Shown here piece by piece: positions 9,703 through 19,162 of a stretch of 64,000 nt of DNA. The first letter of the stretch is position 1. Each line of letters opens with the position of its first letter. A model generated the notes under the pieces. It did no database searches and was not told the DNA's origin. It saw only the letters and a program-made list of their open reading frames with translations. Where the stretch lies: positions 124,001 to 188,000 of the forward strand of contig NZ_JABCJE010000003.1 in the NCBI RefSeq assembly GCF_013377535.1. The letters are read 5' to 3'. Origin of the DNA: Donghicola mangrovi (GTDB lineage: Bacteria; Pseudomonadota; Alphaproteobacteria; Rhodobacterales; Rhodobacteraceae). Made by a program: the position numbers and the translations under genes.

Positions 9703-10770
9703 TTACGGTGCGTCCCTGCCGGTCAGGCCTTTGTACAGCCGGCTGTCTTTGTATTGCGAGGCGATGTAACGGATCACAACCCCCAGAGAGGCCGCCAGCG
9801 GTACAGCAACCAGAAGGCCGATGAAACCGAAAATCGATCCAAAGACCGACAAGGCCAGGATCAGCCAGACCGGATGCAGACCGACCGAATTGCCAATGAG
9901 CATTGGGGTCAGGACGTTGCCTTCCAGAATCTGGCCGACCTGGAACACGGCAAAGACTGCGGCAATCATCCACCAGTCGCCCCAGAACTGGAACAGCGCC
10001 AGACCGATGGACAGCACGCCGCCCACAATCGCGCCCACATAGGGGATAAAGCTAACCAGTCCCGCGATGAACCCGACGACGAGGCCAAAGTTCAGCCCCA
10101 CGATCATCAGCGACACCGCGTAATAGGTGCCAAGGATCAGACAGACGGTACCCTGACCGCGCACAAAGCTGGCCAAAGTGGCATCAATATCGCCGAAAAT
10201 CTTGCGGATGACAGGGGCGTGGTCGCGGGGCAGCAGCTCGTCAATCTTGGCGATCATGTTGTCCCAGTCCAGCAGCAGGTAGAAAGACACCACCGGCACC
10301 ACCACAAAGAACATCGCGATGTTCAGCAGGGACGCGGCCGAGGACAGCACCCCTTGGAGCAGTTCGCCGCCCTTTTCCTGAATGGTCTGACCGGCCGAAG
10401 TCAGCGCGTTATGCACCGGGCTGCCAGAGGCCACCATCTCGGGGAAGCGGCTGGTCAAGCTGGTTTTCAGCTTTTCCATGATGTCGGGAGCGGTCTTGAA
10501 CAGGTTCACCGCCTGTTCGGCCATGGTCGGCACGATGATCAGCGCGGCCACCACGAACACCAGCACCGCACAGAGGGTAATCACCACCGTCGCCATCACG
10601 CGGCTGAGGCCGTGCGCCTCGAGCCAGTCTGCGACAGGGTCCAGAAAATAGGCCACTGCGGCGCCCACAAAGAAGGGCAGCAGGGTATTTCCCAGATACC
10701 AGAGCGTGATGAAGAACACCGCGGCGGCGATTCCCCAGTATTTCGCCTGTTGTTGTGCAGGTAGGGACAT
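9703..10770 (-). CDS. AI-2E family transporter (PerM/YdiK-like)
   Basis: This 355-residue polytopic membrane protein has about seven to eight transmembrane segments. The N-terminal hydrophobic pair spans about residues 10-85. A large middle loop (about 90-150, TMAEQAVNLFKTAPDIMEKL) follows. The C-terminal helices include GLVSFIPYVGAIVGG and LILALSVFGSIFGFIGLLVAVPLAA, which are diagnostic for the AI-2E/UPF0118 family. Characterised relatives export autoinducer 2 or act as sodium/proton antiporters; the substrate here is unknown. ATG 10770 is chosen because GGAGG sits 7 nt upstream; TTG 10776 is the alternative. It is the first gene of the run with hdaA, ppk1 and ppx. Confidence 0.9.
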   Translation of the reverse strand: MSLPAQQQAKYWGIAAAVFFITLWYLGNTLLPFFVGAAVAYFLDPVADWLEAHGLSRVMATVVITLCAVLVFVVAALIIVPTMAEQAVNLFKTAPDIMEKLKTSLTSRFPEMVASGSPVHNALTSAGQTIQEKGGELLQGVLSSAASLLNIAMFFVVVPVVSFYLLLDWDNMIAKIDELLPRDHAPVIRKIFGDIDATLASFVRGQGTVCLILGTYYAVSLMIVGLNFGLVVGFIAGLVSFIPYVGAIVGGVLSIGLALFQFWGDWWMIAAVFAVFQVGQILEGNVLTPMLIGNSVGLHPVWLILALSVFGSIFGFIGLLVAVPLAASLGVVIRYIASQYKDSRLYKGLTGRDAP

Positions 10771-10927
10771 GGGCAATCCTCCGGATAGGTCAGTTTGGTT
10801 GTCGCTGAACGGGCCTCATTATGCAAGCGCGGCGCCCCTTTGCCAGCAAAGCCCCGACTTAGCTGTTTTCAAGGGGGCGGTTGCGCTTTAAACCGCTGCC
10901 AAACGTAATCACTGATCCGAGGGTTCC

Positions 10928-12283
10928 ATGCGCCTGTCCCGCTACTTCCTGCCCGTTCTCAAGGAGACACCTGCCGACGCGCAGATCGTCAGCCACCGAC
11001 TGATGCTGCGGGCCGGTATGATCAAGCAAACCAGCGCCGGTATCTACGCCTGGCTGCCGCTGGGCTTCAAAGTCCTGCGCAAGATCGAAAACATCGTCCA
11101 CGACGAGCAGATCAAAGCCGGCCACATCCCCATGCAGATGCCGACCCTGCAATCGGCAGACCTGTGGCGCGAGTCCGGCCGCTATGACGGCTACGGTCAG
11201 GAAATGCTGCGGATGCAGGACCGTCACGAGCGTGACATGCTGTTCTCGCCGACTGCCGAGGAACTGTTCACCGACATCTTCCGCAGCTACGTGCGCAGCT
11301 ACAAAGACCTGCCGCTAACCCTCTATCAAATCCAGTGGAAATTCCGCGACGAAATCCGCCCCCGTTTCGGCGTGATGCGTGGCCGCGAATTCTACATGAA
11401 AGACGGCTACAACTTCGACCTCACCAAAGAGGACGCGCTGCACGCCTATAACCGTCACCTCGTCAGCTACCTGCGCACGTATGAGCGTATGGGCCTGCAG
11501 GCGATCCCGATGCGCGCCGATTCCGGCCCGATCGGCGGCGACGACACCCATGAATTCCTCGTGCTGGCGGACACCGGCGAATCCGAAGTGTTCTACGATT
11601 CGGAAATCACCGATCTGACCTTTGGCGACCGCGAGATCGATTTCGCGGACAAGGCCCAGTGTCAGGCCGTGCTGGAAGAGTTCACCAGCCGCTACGCCCG
11701 CACCGACGAAACCCACGACGAGGCGATCTTTAACGAAGTTCCCGAAGAGCGCCGCCGTGTGGCTCGGGGGATCGAGGTTGGCCAGATCTTCTATTTCGGC
11801 ACCAAGTATTCGGACGCGATGAACGCCACCGTGCAGGACGCCGAAGGCAACAAGGTTCCGGTTCACATGGGCAGCCACGGCATCGGCGTCAGCCGTCTGC
11901 TAGGGGCGATCATCGAAGCGAACCACGACGACAACGGCATCATCTGGCCCGAGGGCGTGACCCCCTTCCACGTGGGTATCGTGAACCTCAAGCAGGGCGA
12001 CGAAGCGACCGACGGCGCCTGTGAGCAGCTCTATGCCGCGCTCGAGGCCGAAGGTTTCGAGCCCCTGTATGACGACCGCAAAGACCGCGCAGGTGCAAAG
12101 TTCGCGACCATGGACCTGATCGGTCTGCCCTGGCGCGTGACGGTTGGCCCCCGCGGTCTGGAGAAAGGCGTGCTGGAACTGACCTGCCGCCGCACCGGCG
12201 AAAGCGTCGAGTTGTCGATGGAAGACACCATCGCCCGCATCAAGGAAATCTACGCCAAGCACCCGCACCCTAAGGGTCTGTAA
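10928..12283 (+). CDS. proS: Prolyl-tRNA synthetase
   Basis: This 451-residue class II aminoacyl-tRNA synthetase charges tRNA-Pro in the cytoplasm. It is the short alphaproteobacterial type without the ~180-residue editing insertion. Motif 1 is around [15 protein letters not shown], motif 2 around [28 protein letters not shown], and motif 3 around [16 protein letters not shown]. The C-terminal anticodon-binding domain follows ([12 protein letters not shown] to the end). It stands alone, with a strong intrinsic terminator 22 bp after the stop. Confidence 0.97.
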   Translation: MRLSRYFLPVLKETPADAQIVSHRLMLRAGMIKQTSAGIYAWLPLGFKVLRKIENIVHDEQIKAGHIPMQMPTLQSADLWRESGRYDGYGQEMLRMQDRHERDMLFSPTAEELFTDIFRSYVRSYKDLPLTLYQIQWKFRDEIRPRFGVMRGREFYMKDGYNFDLTKEDALHAYNRHLVSYLRTYERMGLQAIPMRADSGPIGGDDTHEFLVLADTGESEVFYDSEITDLTFGDREIDFADKAQCQAVLEEFTSRYARTDETHDEAIFNEVPEERRRVARGIEVGQIFYFGTKYSDAMNATVQDAEGNKVPVHMGSHGIGVSRLLGAIIEANHDDNGIIWPEGVTPFHVGIVNLKQGDEATDGACEQLYAALEAEGFEPLYDDRKDRAGAKFATMDLIGLPWRVTVGPRGLEKGVLELTCRRTGESVELSMEDTIARIKEIYAKHPHPKGL

Positions 12284-12305
12284 GCGGTACTGGCGCATTG
12301 ATCAG

Positions 12306-12340
12306 GGGCCTCGACCAACCGGTCGGGGCCCTTTTTCTTT
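12306..12340 (+). terminator. Intrinsic terminator of proS
   Basis: An 11-bp stem (12306-12316 with 12321-12331, one G-T pair) with an AACC loop is followed by CTTTTTCTTT. Confidence 0.88.
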
Positions 12341-12515
12341 GGTTGCGCGAATCAACTGACCAGTTGGGGCGGGCGACTGGCAGGAAATTGTCCTTTTCTG
12401 CAGCGAATGTGCTGATCTGCCGCGTGGATCGGGACGGTTTTGGCGCGACAAATATCGCTTTTCATTTCGCGATCCGCTATTCCTGCCCGCCAACTAGAGG
12501 TTGTCGGCAAGGCAA

Positions 12516-13016
12516 ATGTTTCTCAGGGTCGTGGTTGTCAGTGTCAGTTTGCTTACGGGGGCGGGGCTATCGCAATTCCCCGAATTCTCGCAGCAGTATC
12601 TGCAGCGACTTGGCGGCGCTGTTGATGCGCTAGAGCAGGTCGTCTCTGATTTCGACCATTCCGCCGCCGCCGTCGGCCTGAGCCGCCACAAGGCGCTGGA
12701 CGAGATGAACGGCTCTCCCTTTTTGCAGCGCAGACAGGCGGACTTGCGCCGGACCATCCTGCGCTACGAGGAGCTTTTGAACGCTTATACCGCTTTGCGT
12801 TCGGGCGGCCCCTTTACCCGTTTCTACGAGATCGAGCACCTGCAAGACCCGCAAATCCTGCAGGGCACTTGGGATGATTTCCAACCGGCGCTACCGCTGA
12901 CCTTCGAGGGGCTGTTCTTTGCTCTTTTCGGGTTCGGGGCGGGGTACGGCGTCATGAAGACGGTGGCGAAACTTTTCCGGCCCGGACGCAGACGGAACAA
13001 ACCCACGGCCGCGTGA
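12516..13016 (+). CDS. DUF2937 family membrane protein
   Basis: This 166-residue protein has an N-terminal hydrophobic segment (MFLRVVVVSVSLLTGAG), a periplasmic-looking helical middle (QYLQRLGGAVDALEQVV, RHKALDEMNGSPF, RRTILRYEELLNAYTALR) and a C-terminal transmembrane segment (LPLTFEGLFFALFGFGAGYGVMKTV) with a basic tail. This matches the DUF2937 family. The start is uncertain: ATG 12516 fits the hydrophobic N-terminus, and a TTG lies at 12501; neither has a well-spaced Shine-Dalgarno. No function is known. The preceding 160 bp holds the proS terminator and a CAACTG/CAGTTG inverted repeat at 12353-12366. Confidence 0.75.
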   Translation: MFLRVVVVSVSLLTGAGLSQFPEFSQQYLQRLGGAVDALEQVVSDFDHSAAAVGLSRHKALDEMNGSPFLQRRQADLRRTILRYEELLNAYTALRSGGPFTRFYEIEHLQDPQILQGTWDDFQPALPLTFEGLFFALFGFGAGYGVMKTVAKLFRPGRRRNKPTAA

Positions 13017-13070
13017 CTTGACCCCGGGGGTGTGATTTGCGCATCTACGCCCGACAGTCGAGGAAGCCCG

Positions 13071-14357
13071 ATGGCCAAAACAACACCGCCCTTTGCCCCG
13101 TTCGAATTCATGATTGCCTGGCGCTATTTGCGTGCCAAACGTGCCGAGGGCGGGGTCAGTGTGATGACCTGGATTTCGCTGGTCGGGATCACGCTGGCGG
13201 TGTTCGCGCTGATCGCAACGCTGGCCGTACGGTCCGGTTTCCGCGAAGAGTTCGTGGACACCATTCTGGGAGCGAATGCGCACCTGACCGTCTATCAGGA
13301 TCTGGAATTTTCGGCGAATGCGGCCGCCAGCCGCAAGATCAGCGACTACACCGAGATGGCCGCGCGCATCGCCGCTGTGCCCGGTGTCAGCCACGCCTCG
13401 CCCTTGGTCAAAGGGCAGGTGATGGCCAGCGCCAACAGCCGCAATGCCGGGGTCGAGGTTTTTGGCATCACCCTGGATGACCTGAAAAGCATCCCCCGGA
13501 TCGCGACCCCCGAAGAGGCCATGGGCAGCCTTGAAAACTTCGACAATGGCATTGCCATCGGCTCCGGCGTGGCCCGTGAACTGGGGGTTTTCGTTGGCGA
13601 CAAGGTGCAGCTGATTTCCCCCAACGGCGTGAAAACCGCGTTCGGCACCAGCCCGCGGGTCAAGGCCTATGAGGTCGTCTATATCTTTACCGCAGGCCGT
13701 TACGACGTGGACCGCACCCGCGCCTATCTGCCCTTTGCCGAGGCGCAGGCTTACTTCAACTCGACCGGCACCGCCGACGAGATCGAGGTCATGCTGGACG
13801 ATCCCGACAAGGTCGAGGACATGGTGCTGCCGGTCTTCAAAGCGGCCGGTGATCGCGCGATGGTCTGGACATGGCGCGACGCCAGCGGTGCCTTCCTGCG
13901 CGCGCTCGAGGTCGAGGACAACGTGATGTTTGTGATCCTATCGATCCTCGTGCTGATTGCCTCGATGAACATCACCAGCGGCCTGATCATGCTGGTCAAG
14001 AACAAGGGTCGCGATATCGGGATCCTGCGCACCATGGGCCTGACCGAGGGCGCTGTCCTGCGCGTATTCTTCCTGTGTGGGGCGTTTACGGGCGTGCTGG
14101 GGACGCTGATGGGCGTTGTGCTGGGATGCCTGTTTGCCATCTACATCGACCCCATCTTTTCACTGGTCAACTACATTGCGGGCGGTGGGGTATGGGATCC
14201 TCAAATCCGTGGCCTGTATAACCTGCCGGCCAAGCTGGAGCTGGCGGATGTGCTGAGTGCCGTGTTCCTGTCCTTGGGGCTGAGTTTTGTTGTGACGATC
14301 TTTCCGGCCCGCCGAGCGGCGCGGATGAACCCTGTGGAGGCGCTGCGCTATGAGTAA
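13071..14357 (+). CDS. lolC: Lipoprotein-releasing ABC transporter permease (LolC/LolE family)
   Basis: This 428-residue inner-membrane protein is of the FtsX/MacB permease class. One transmembrane helix lies near residues 25-50 ([19 protein letters not shown] then [17 protein letters not shown]). A large periplasmic domain follows, then three C-terminal helices ([76 protein letters not shown]). With LolD it extracts outer-membrane lipoproteins for hand-over to LolA. Only one permease gene is present, so it may act as a LolF-like homodimer. ATG 13071 has GAGGAAG upstream; a longer in-frame start at 13032 is unlikely. It overlaps lolD by 8 bp. Confidence 0.92.
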   Translation: MAKTTPPFAPFEFMIAWRYLRAKRAEGGVSVMTWISLVGITLAVFALIATLAVRSGFREEFVDTILGANAHLTVYQDLEFSANAAASRKISDYTEMAARIAAVPGVSHASPLVKGQVMASANSRNAGVEVFGITLDDLKSIPRIATPEEAMGSLENFDNGIAIGSGVARELGVFVGDKVQLISPNGVKTAFGTSPRVKAYEVVYIFTAGRYDVDRTRAYLPFAEAQAYFNSTGTADEIEVMLDDPDKVEDMVLPVFKAAGDRAMVWTWRDASGAFLRALEVEDNVMFVILSILVLIASMNITSGLIMLVKNKGRDIGILRTMGLTEGAVLRVFFLCGAFTGVLGTLMGVVLGCLFAIYIDPIFSLVNYIAGGGVWDPQIRGLYNLPAKLELADVLSAVFLSLGLSFVVTIFPARRAARMNPVEALRYE

Positions 14358-15024
14358 GGCATTGGAATTGCGGGGGATCGAGAAGGTCTACAAACGCGGC
14401 GAACCCGGCGAAGTGGCCGTTTTGCGGGGGGCGGAGCTGATTTTGGAGGCGGGAGAGGTTGTGGCTTTGGTGGCGCCGTCGGGGGCCGGGAAGTCTACTC
14501 TTTTGCATATAGCGGGGCTTTTGGATACGCCGGACGCGGGGCAGGTTCTGATCGGGGGGCAGGATGTCACCGGTGAGAGCGATCGGCGGCGGACGGTGGT
14601 GCGGCGGGATGATCTGGGGTTTGTGTACCAGTTCCATCATTTGCTGCCGGAATTTACTGCTATCGAGAATGTGGTGCTGCCGCAGCTGGCCAATGGTGTG
14701 AACGCCAAGGAGGCCACTCAGCGGGCTGAGGAACTCTTGGGGCATATGGGGCTGGGCGGGCGGATGACGCACCGTCCTGCGGCCCTGTCGGGGGGCGAGC
14801 AGCAGCGGGTGGCGATTGCGCGTGCACTGGCGAACGGGCCGAGGGTGCTCTTGGCGGACGAGCCGACGGGGAACCTTGATCCTGCAACGAGTGATCGCGT
14901 TTTTGCTGCGTTGATGGAGCTGGTGCGGACCACGGGTCTGGCGGCGCTGATTGCCACTCATAACCCTGATTTGGCAGGGAAAATGGATCGGGTGGTGACG
15001 TTGCGGGATGGGCTGCTGGTTTGA
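14350..15024 (+). CDS. lolD: Lipoprotein-releasing ABC transporter ATP-binding protein
   Basis: This 224-residue ATPase subunit powers lipoprotein release with the permease above. Walker A is [11 protein letters not shown] at about residues 41-51, the Q-loop is [10 protein letters not shown], the ABC signature is [15 protein letters not shown] and Walker B is [12 protein letters not shown]. Length and motifs are normal for LolD. Its start codon lies within the last codons of lolC, so translation is probably coupled. The DNA following the stop loses coding character completely for 750 bp. Confidence 0.95.
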   Translation: MSKALELRGIEKVYKRGEPGEVAVLRGAELILEAGEVVALVAPSGAGKSTLLHIAGLLDTPDAGQVLIGGQDVTGESDRRRTVVRRDDLGFVYQFHHLLPEFTAIENVVLPQLANGVNAKEATQRAEELLGHMGLGGRMTHRPAALSGGEQQRVAIARALANGPRVLLADEPTGNLDPATSDRVFAALMELVRTTGLAALIATHNPDLAGKMDRVVTLRDGLLV

Positions 15025-15193
15025 GAAGGTGCTCTGGGCGCGCATATCCTGACGGGTAGGTGGGGCGTCCAAAGAGAGTTTGTTTTGGCCCTTCGAGACG
15101 TGGCGGCTTGTAGTTCGGATTGGTACACCTAAATCAGGAAAGCAATCGCCGGATACCACATTCTATCCCGGTAGTGGTGGCGGTGGCAGTCTT

Positions 15194-15263
15194 GCGAAAC
15201 ACGGTGTGTTTCGCCTCCAGAACTCGACCTTACACCCAGGGCTTCGGCCTTGGGTATTTTTTT
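15194..15263 (+). terminator. Hairpin plus intrinsic terminator, possible 3' end of a small RNA
   Basis: GCGAAACAC (15194-15202) pairs perfectly with GTGTTTCGC (15206-15214) across a 3-nt loop. It is followed by ACCCAGGGC / TTCG / GCCTTGGGT (15234-15255) and ATTTTTTTG. The second element is a textbook intrinsic terminator, 210 bp past the lolD stop. It could terminate lolD read-through or an unannotated small RNA starting after 15025. Confidence 0.65.
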
Positions 15264-15332
15264 GCAGGTTGCGAATTTCGCATCCATTGGTGGGGAGGGT
15301 TGCAGAAATGTTGGGTCTGGAAGGCGTCTGGT

Positions 15333-15370
15333 TGACGTATGGCTTACGTCATGACGTTGGGGCCTGACGT
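15333..15370. promoter_or_regulatory. Cluster of four TGACGT half-sites
   Basis: TGACGT occurs at 15333, 15352 and 15365, and its reverse complement ACGTCA at 15346-15351. ACGTCATGACGT (15346-15357) is a perfect 12-bp palindrome. The arrangement resembles an operator, but no regulator is known and no gene starts close by. Confidence 0.35.
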
Positions 15371-15451
15371 TATTTGCTGAAATTTGCGGACGGTGCGGCG
15401 GGGGGTGCTGACAGGGGGAGCCCTGCGCCCCGTGGTTGGCGGCGGGCCGAT

Positions 15452-15473
15452 GAGTATTTTTTGCAAAAAGAAG
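15452..15473 (+). repeat. Dispersed GAGTATTT motif, copy 2
   Basis: This copy reads GAGTATTTTTTGCAAAAAGAAG and is followed by a G/T-rich stretch. Copy 3 lies 131 bp further on with a similar G/T-rich follow-up, so the pair looks like a diverged local duplication. Confidence 0.65.
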
Positions 15474-15582
15474 CAGGGGTGGTGTGGGGTGGGGGTGTGG
15501 CCGGACCTTTGGGGGATTTTGTTCCCTTGGGGGAGGGGGCCGCGTTCGGCTGGCCGCGCTGCGGTGGCAGGTGGTGGGATGT

Positions 15583-15603
15583 GAGTATTTTTACAAAGAA
15601 GAA
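15583..15603 (+). repeat. Dispersed GAGTATTT motif, copy 3
   Basis: This copy reads GAGTATTTTTACAAAGAAGAA. It and its G/T-rich flank (GGTGGTGTGGGTGG) parallel copy 2. Confidence 0.65.
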
Positions 15604-15692
15604 TGGTGGGGGTGGTGTGGGTGGCCGCGGCTTGGGGTTTGCACTGAGGTGGCTTGATGCCTGTGGGGCGCTGAGTGCGGTGGTCAAACCCT

Positions 15693-15754
15693 GCGTTCGG
15701 GCCTGCCCGAACGCTGCGCCCGACCCGCCCCCCAGGGCGGGCGCATTTGCGCCC
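15693..15754. repeat. Stacked GC-rich palindromes
   Basis: GCGTTCGGGC (15693-15702) is the exact inverse of 15705-15714. CCCGCCC (15724-15730) can pair with GGGCGGG (15735-15741). GGGCGCA (15739-15745) pairs with TGCGCCC (15748-15754). The last two stems share bases and are mutually exclusive. They lie just downstream of the minus-strand membrane-protein gene and may form its 3' end. Confidence 0.55.
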
Positions 15755-15776
15755 TCCCTCGGGTACGGGCGCGACC

Positions 15777-16426
<650 letters not shown>

Positions 16427-16427
<1 letters not shown>

Positions 16428-18385
16428 CAAACATCCACATCCTCGACGAACTTGGCGTTCTCCTGAATGTATTCAAAGCGCAGTTCGGGCTTTTTGCCCA
16501 TGAGGCGCTCGACCAGATCGCCGGTTTCGCCGGGGGTGTCCTCGTCGATCGACACGCGGATCAGTTGGCGCGTCGCGGGGTTCATGGTGGTGTCCTTGAG
16601 GTCTTTGGCGTCCATCTCGCCTAGGCCTTTGAAGCGGCTGACGTCGATCTTGCCGCGGCCGCCGAGGCCTTTCTTCAGCCACATGTCGCGCTCGACCTCG
16701 TCCTGACAGTAGACGCGCTTGGCGCCTTGGGTCAGGCGGTAGAGGGGCGGGCAGGCCAGATAGAGGTGGCCGTGGTCGATCATCGGGCGCATCTGGGTGA
16801 AGAAGAAGGTCATCAGGAGGGCGGCGATGTGCGCGCCGTCCACGTCCGCATCGGTCATGATGATGACTTTGTCGTAGCGCAGGTCGTCCACGCGGAAACG
16901 CGAGCCGAGGCCGACGCCGAGGGCTTGGGACAGGTCGTTGATTTCCTGGTTGGAGCCCAGTTTGGAGCTGGCGGCGCCAAGGACGTTCAGGATTTTACCG
17001 CGCAGGGGCAGGAGGGCCTGGGTCTTGCGGTCGCGGGCCATTTTGGCCGAGCCGCCTGCCGAGTCGCCCTCGACCAGAAAGAGTTCGGTGCCTTCGCGGT
17101 TCGAGGCGGAGCAGTCCACCAGCTTGCCGGGGAGGCGGAGTTTCTTGGTGGCGGTTTTGCGGGCGGTTTCCTTTTCCTGACGGCGGCGGAGACGTTCTTC
17201 GGCGCGCAGGACGAGGTAGTCGAGGATGGCGCCCGCGGATTTGGTGTCAGCGGCGAGCCAGTTGTCGAAGTGGTCGCGGACCGAGTTTTCCACCCATTTG
17301 GCGGCTTCCTCGGTGGAGAGGCGGTCTTTGGTCTGGCCGACGAAGGAGGGTTCGCGGATGAAGATCGACAGGAGGGCGCAGCCGCCGGTGGTCAGGTCTT
17401 CGCGGGTGATTTGGGCGGCTTTTTTGTTGTTCACCAGTTCGCCGTAGGCGCGGATGCCCTTGAGGATCGCGGCCCAGAAGCCGGTTTCGTGGGTGCCGCC
17501 CTCGGGGGTGGGAACGGTGTTGGTGTAGGACTGGATGAAGCCGTCGCGGCTGGGGGTCCAGTTGATCGCCCATTCCACAGAGCCGGGGACGTTGAATTTC
17601 TCGACGAAGGAGACTTTGCCCGCGAAGGGGCGGTCGGCGTAGGTGGAGGCGTTGGTCAGGGTCTCGTTCAGGAAGTCCGAGAGGCCGTTGGGGAAGTGGA
17701 AGGTGGATTCGGTCGGGGTCTCGCCGTCGTTGACAGCGGATTTCCAGCGGATTTCGACGCCCGAAAAGAGGTAGGCCTTGGAGCGGACCATCTTGAAGAG
17801 GCGGGCGGGTTTGAGTTTGAGCGAGCCAAAGATTTCGGGGTCCGCGTGGAAGGTCACGGTGGTGCCGCGGCGGTTGGGGGCGGCGCCGATTTTGGCGACA
17901 GGCCCTTGGGGGACGCCGCGCGAGAAACGCTGTTCGTAAAGCTCTTTGTTTTTGGCGACCTGCACGACCATCAGGTCCGAGAGGGCGTTCACCACGGACG
18001 AGCCCACGCCGTTCAGACCGCCGGAGGTCGAGTAGGCCTTGTTCGAGAATTTGCCGCCCGCGTGGAGGGTGCAGAGGATGACCTCGAGCGCGGATTTGCC
18101 CGGGAATTTGGGGTGGGGGTCGATCGGGATGCCGCGGCCGTTGTCGCGGACGGTGATCGAGAAGTCCTGGTGCAGCTCGACTTCGATGCGGTTGGCGTGA
18201 CCGGCCACCGCTTCGTCCATCGAGTTGTCGAGGATTTCAGCCACCATGTGGTGCAGCGCGCGTTCGTCGGTGCCGCCGATATACATGCCGGGGCGCTTGC
18301 GCACGGGCTCCAGACCTTCGAGAACCTCGATGGAGGAGGCGTCATAGGTTTCCGCTTCGGTCCCGTTGAGAAGATCGTCGGCCAT
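16427..18385 (-). CDS. parE: DNA topoisomerase IV subunit B
   Basis: This 652-residue ATPase subunit of topoisomerase IV works with ParC to decatenate daughter chromosomes. The GHKL ATPase domain shows EILDNSMDEAVAGHA (Mg-ATP site) near residue 50 and NGRGIPID and GGLNGVGSSVVNALS loops. The TOPRIM domain shows EGDSAGGSAKMARDR and DADVDGAHI. The C-terminal KGLGEMDAKDLKDTTM and FVEDVDV ending are characteristic of ParE rather than GyrB, which carries a longer insertion in gammaproteobacteria. The stop overlaps the start of the AT-rich gene downstream. Confidence 0.95.
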
Positions 18386-18502
18386 GCTGCTCGCTTTCTT
18401 TGGTAGCTTTGGGGGCTAGAGATACAGCAGCTTGTGGGTCTGCTGCAAGCGGAGGGCGCACGGGGAAATGGATAGGGACCACAGGCCGAGGCGTGGTGCC
18501 GT

Positions 18503-18523
18503 GAGTATTTAGGCAAAGCAGAA
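18503..18523 (+). repeat. Dispersed GAGTATTT motif, copy 4
   Basis: This copy reads GAGTATTTAGGCAAAGCAGAA, a diverged form, lying between the stop of the small DMT-like gene (18541) and the parE start (18385), both on the minus strand. Confidence 0.55.
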
Positions 18524-18540
18524 AGAATGAGGCGGCAGGG

Positions 18541-18876
18541 TCAGACGGCGCGGGCCATGACGAGCACCGCACCGATGGCGAGGCTGATGCCGATGACGTC
18601 GCGGTGGGCGATCTTTTCCTGAAAGAAGACGTGGCCGAGGGCGGTCAGTGCCAGCAGTGTAAAGATCGAGGCCGCCACGCCCACTTGGGCAAGGGTGATG
18701 AAGCGCATGGAGGCGAACCACAGCGCGGCGGACGCGGCGTAAAGGGCGACGCCGAGGAGGGCCCTGCCGGACAGAAGCGTGTCGCCGTCTTCGATGGCGA
18801 GTTTGAAATAGTAATCTCCGGCGATGATGACGCAGGTCGCCATCGCACACAGGAAATATCCCCAGAACATGGTCAT
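18541..18876 (-). CDS. Half-size DMT/EamA-like membrane protein
   Basis: This 111-residue protein has four predicted transmembrane helices: FWGYFLCAMATCVIIAGDYYF; LLGVALYAASAALWFASM; VGVAASIFTLLALTALGHVFF; and VIGISLAIGAVLVMARA. The ending (FFQEKIAHRDVIGISLAIGAVLVM) matches the C-terminal part of EamA transporters and small multidrug resistance proteins, which work as dimers of four-helix units. A transport role is inferred; the substrate is unknown. ATG 18876 starts at the first helix; a longer in-frame start (19017) adds a basic, non-hydrophobic segment and is unlikely. Confidence 0.72.
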   Translation of the reverse strand: MTMFWGYFLCAMATCVIIAGDYYFKLAIEDGDTLLSGRALLGVALYAASAALWFASMRFITLAQVGVAASIFTLLALTALGHVFFQEKIAHRDVIGISLAIGAVLVMARAV

Positions 18877-19162
18877 AGGAGGCCTGAAATTGCTTGTGAT
18901 TGATGGGGATACCCTAGCACGACCCCATGACGGGTTTGTTATGCAAAGGGCCAAGGGTCGGGAAACCATGACCCTGAAACTTACATTTCTGGGGCGCAGG
19001 GCAGGCGGTTTCCGCAAATGGGGGCCAGAGGGGGCCGAATTGCGGGGCGCTGCATTTTTGCACGGGTGGTCGTGTTAGAATGGGCCGCGCTCTTTGACGT
19101 AGCGCAAGGTGTGCGGTGCCCTGCGGGTTCAGGATTTGTCCGAACCAAAAAAGGAGAGCCGC

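Larger units (their letters stand above)
15025..15776. other. Non-coding, structured stretch between lolD and the microsatellite gene
   Basis: No convincing gene was found in these 752 bp. In order they hold a 9-bp perfect hairpin (15194-15214), a terminator with a TTCG loop (15234-15263), four TGACGT half-sites (15333-15370), two copies of the dispersed GAGTATTT motif (15452 and 15583), G-runs (15476-15539) and stacked palindromes (15693-15754). Open frames over 15374-15787 have GW/GGG-rich compositions unlike the neighbouring proteins. Confidence 0.7.

Noticed and set aside
16727-18406. A 559-codon open frame antisense to parE
   Set aside because: It is a glycine/valine/phenylalanine-rich shadow without any recognisable motif. 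parE motifs on the other strand are complete.
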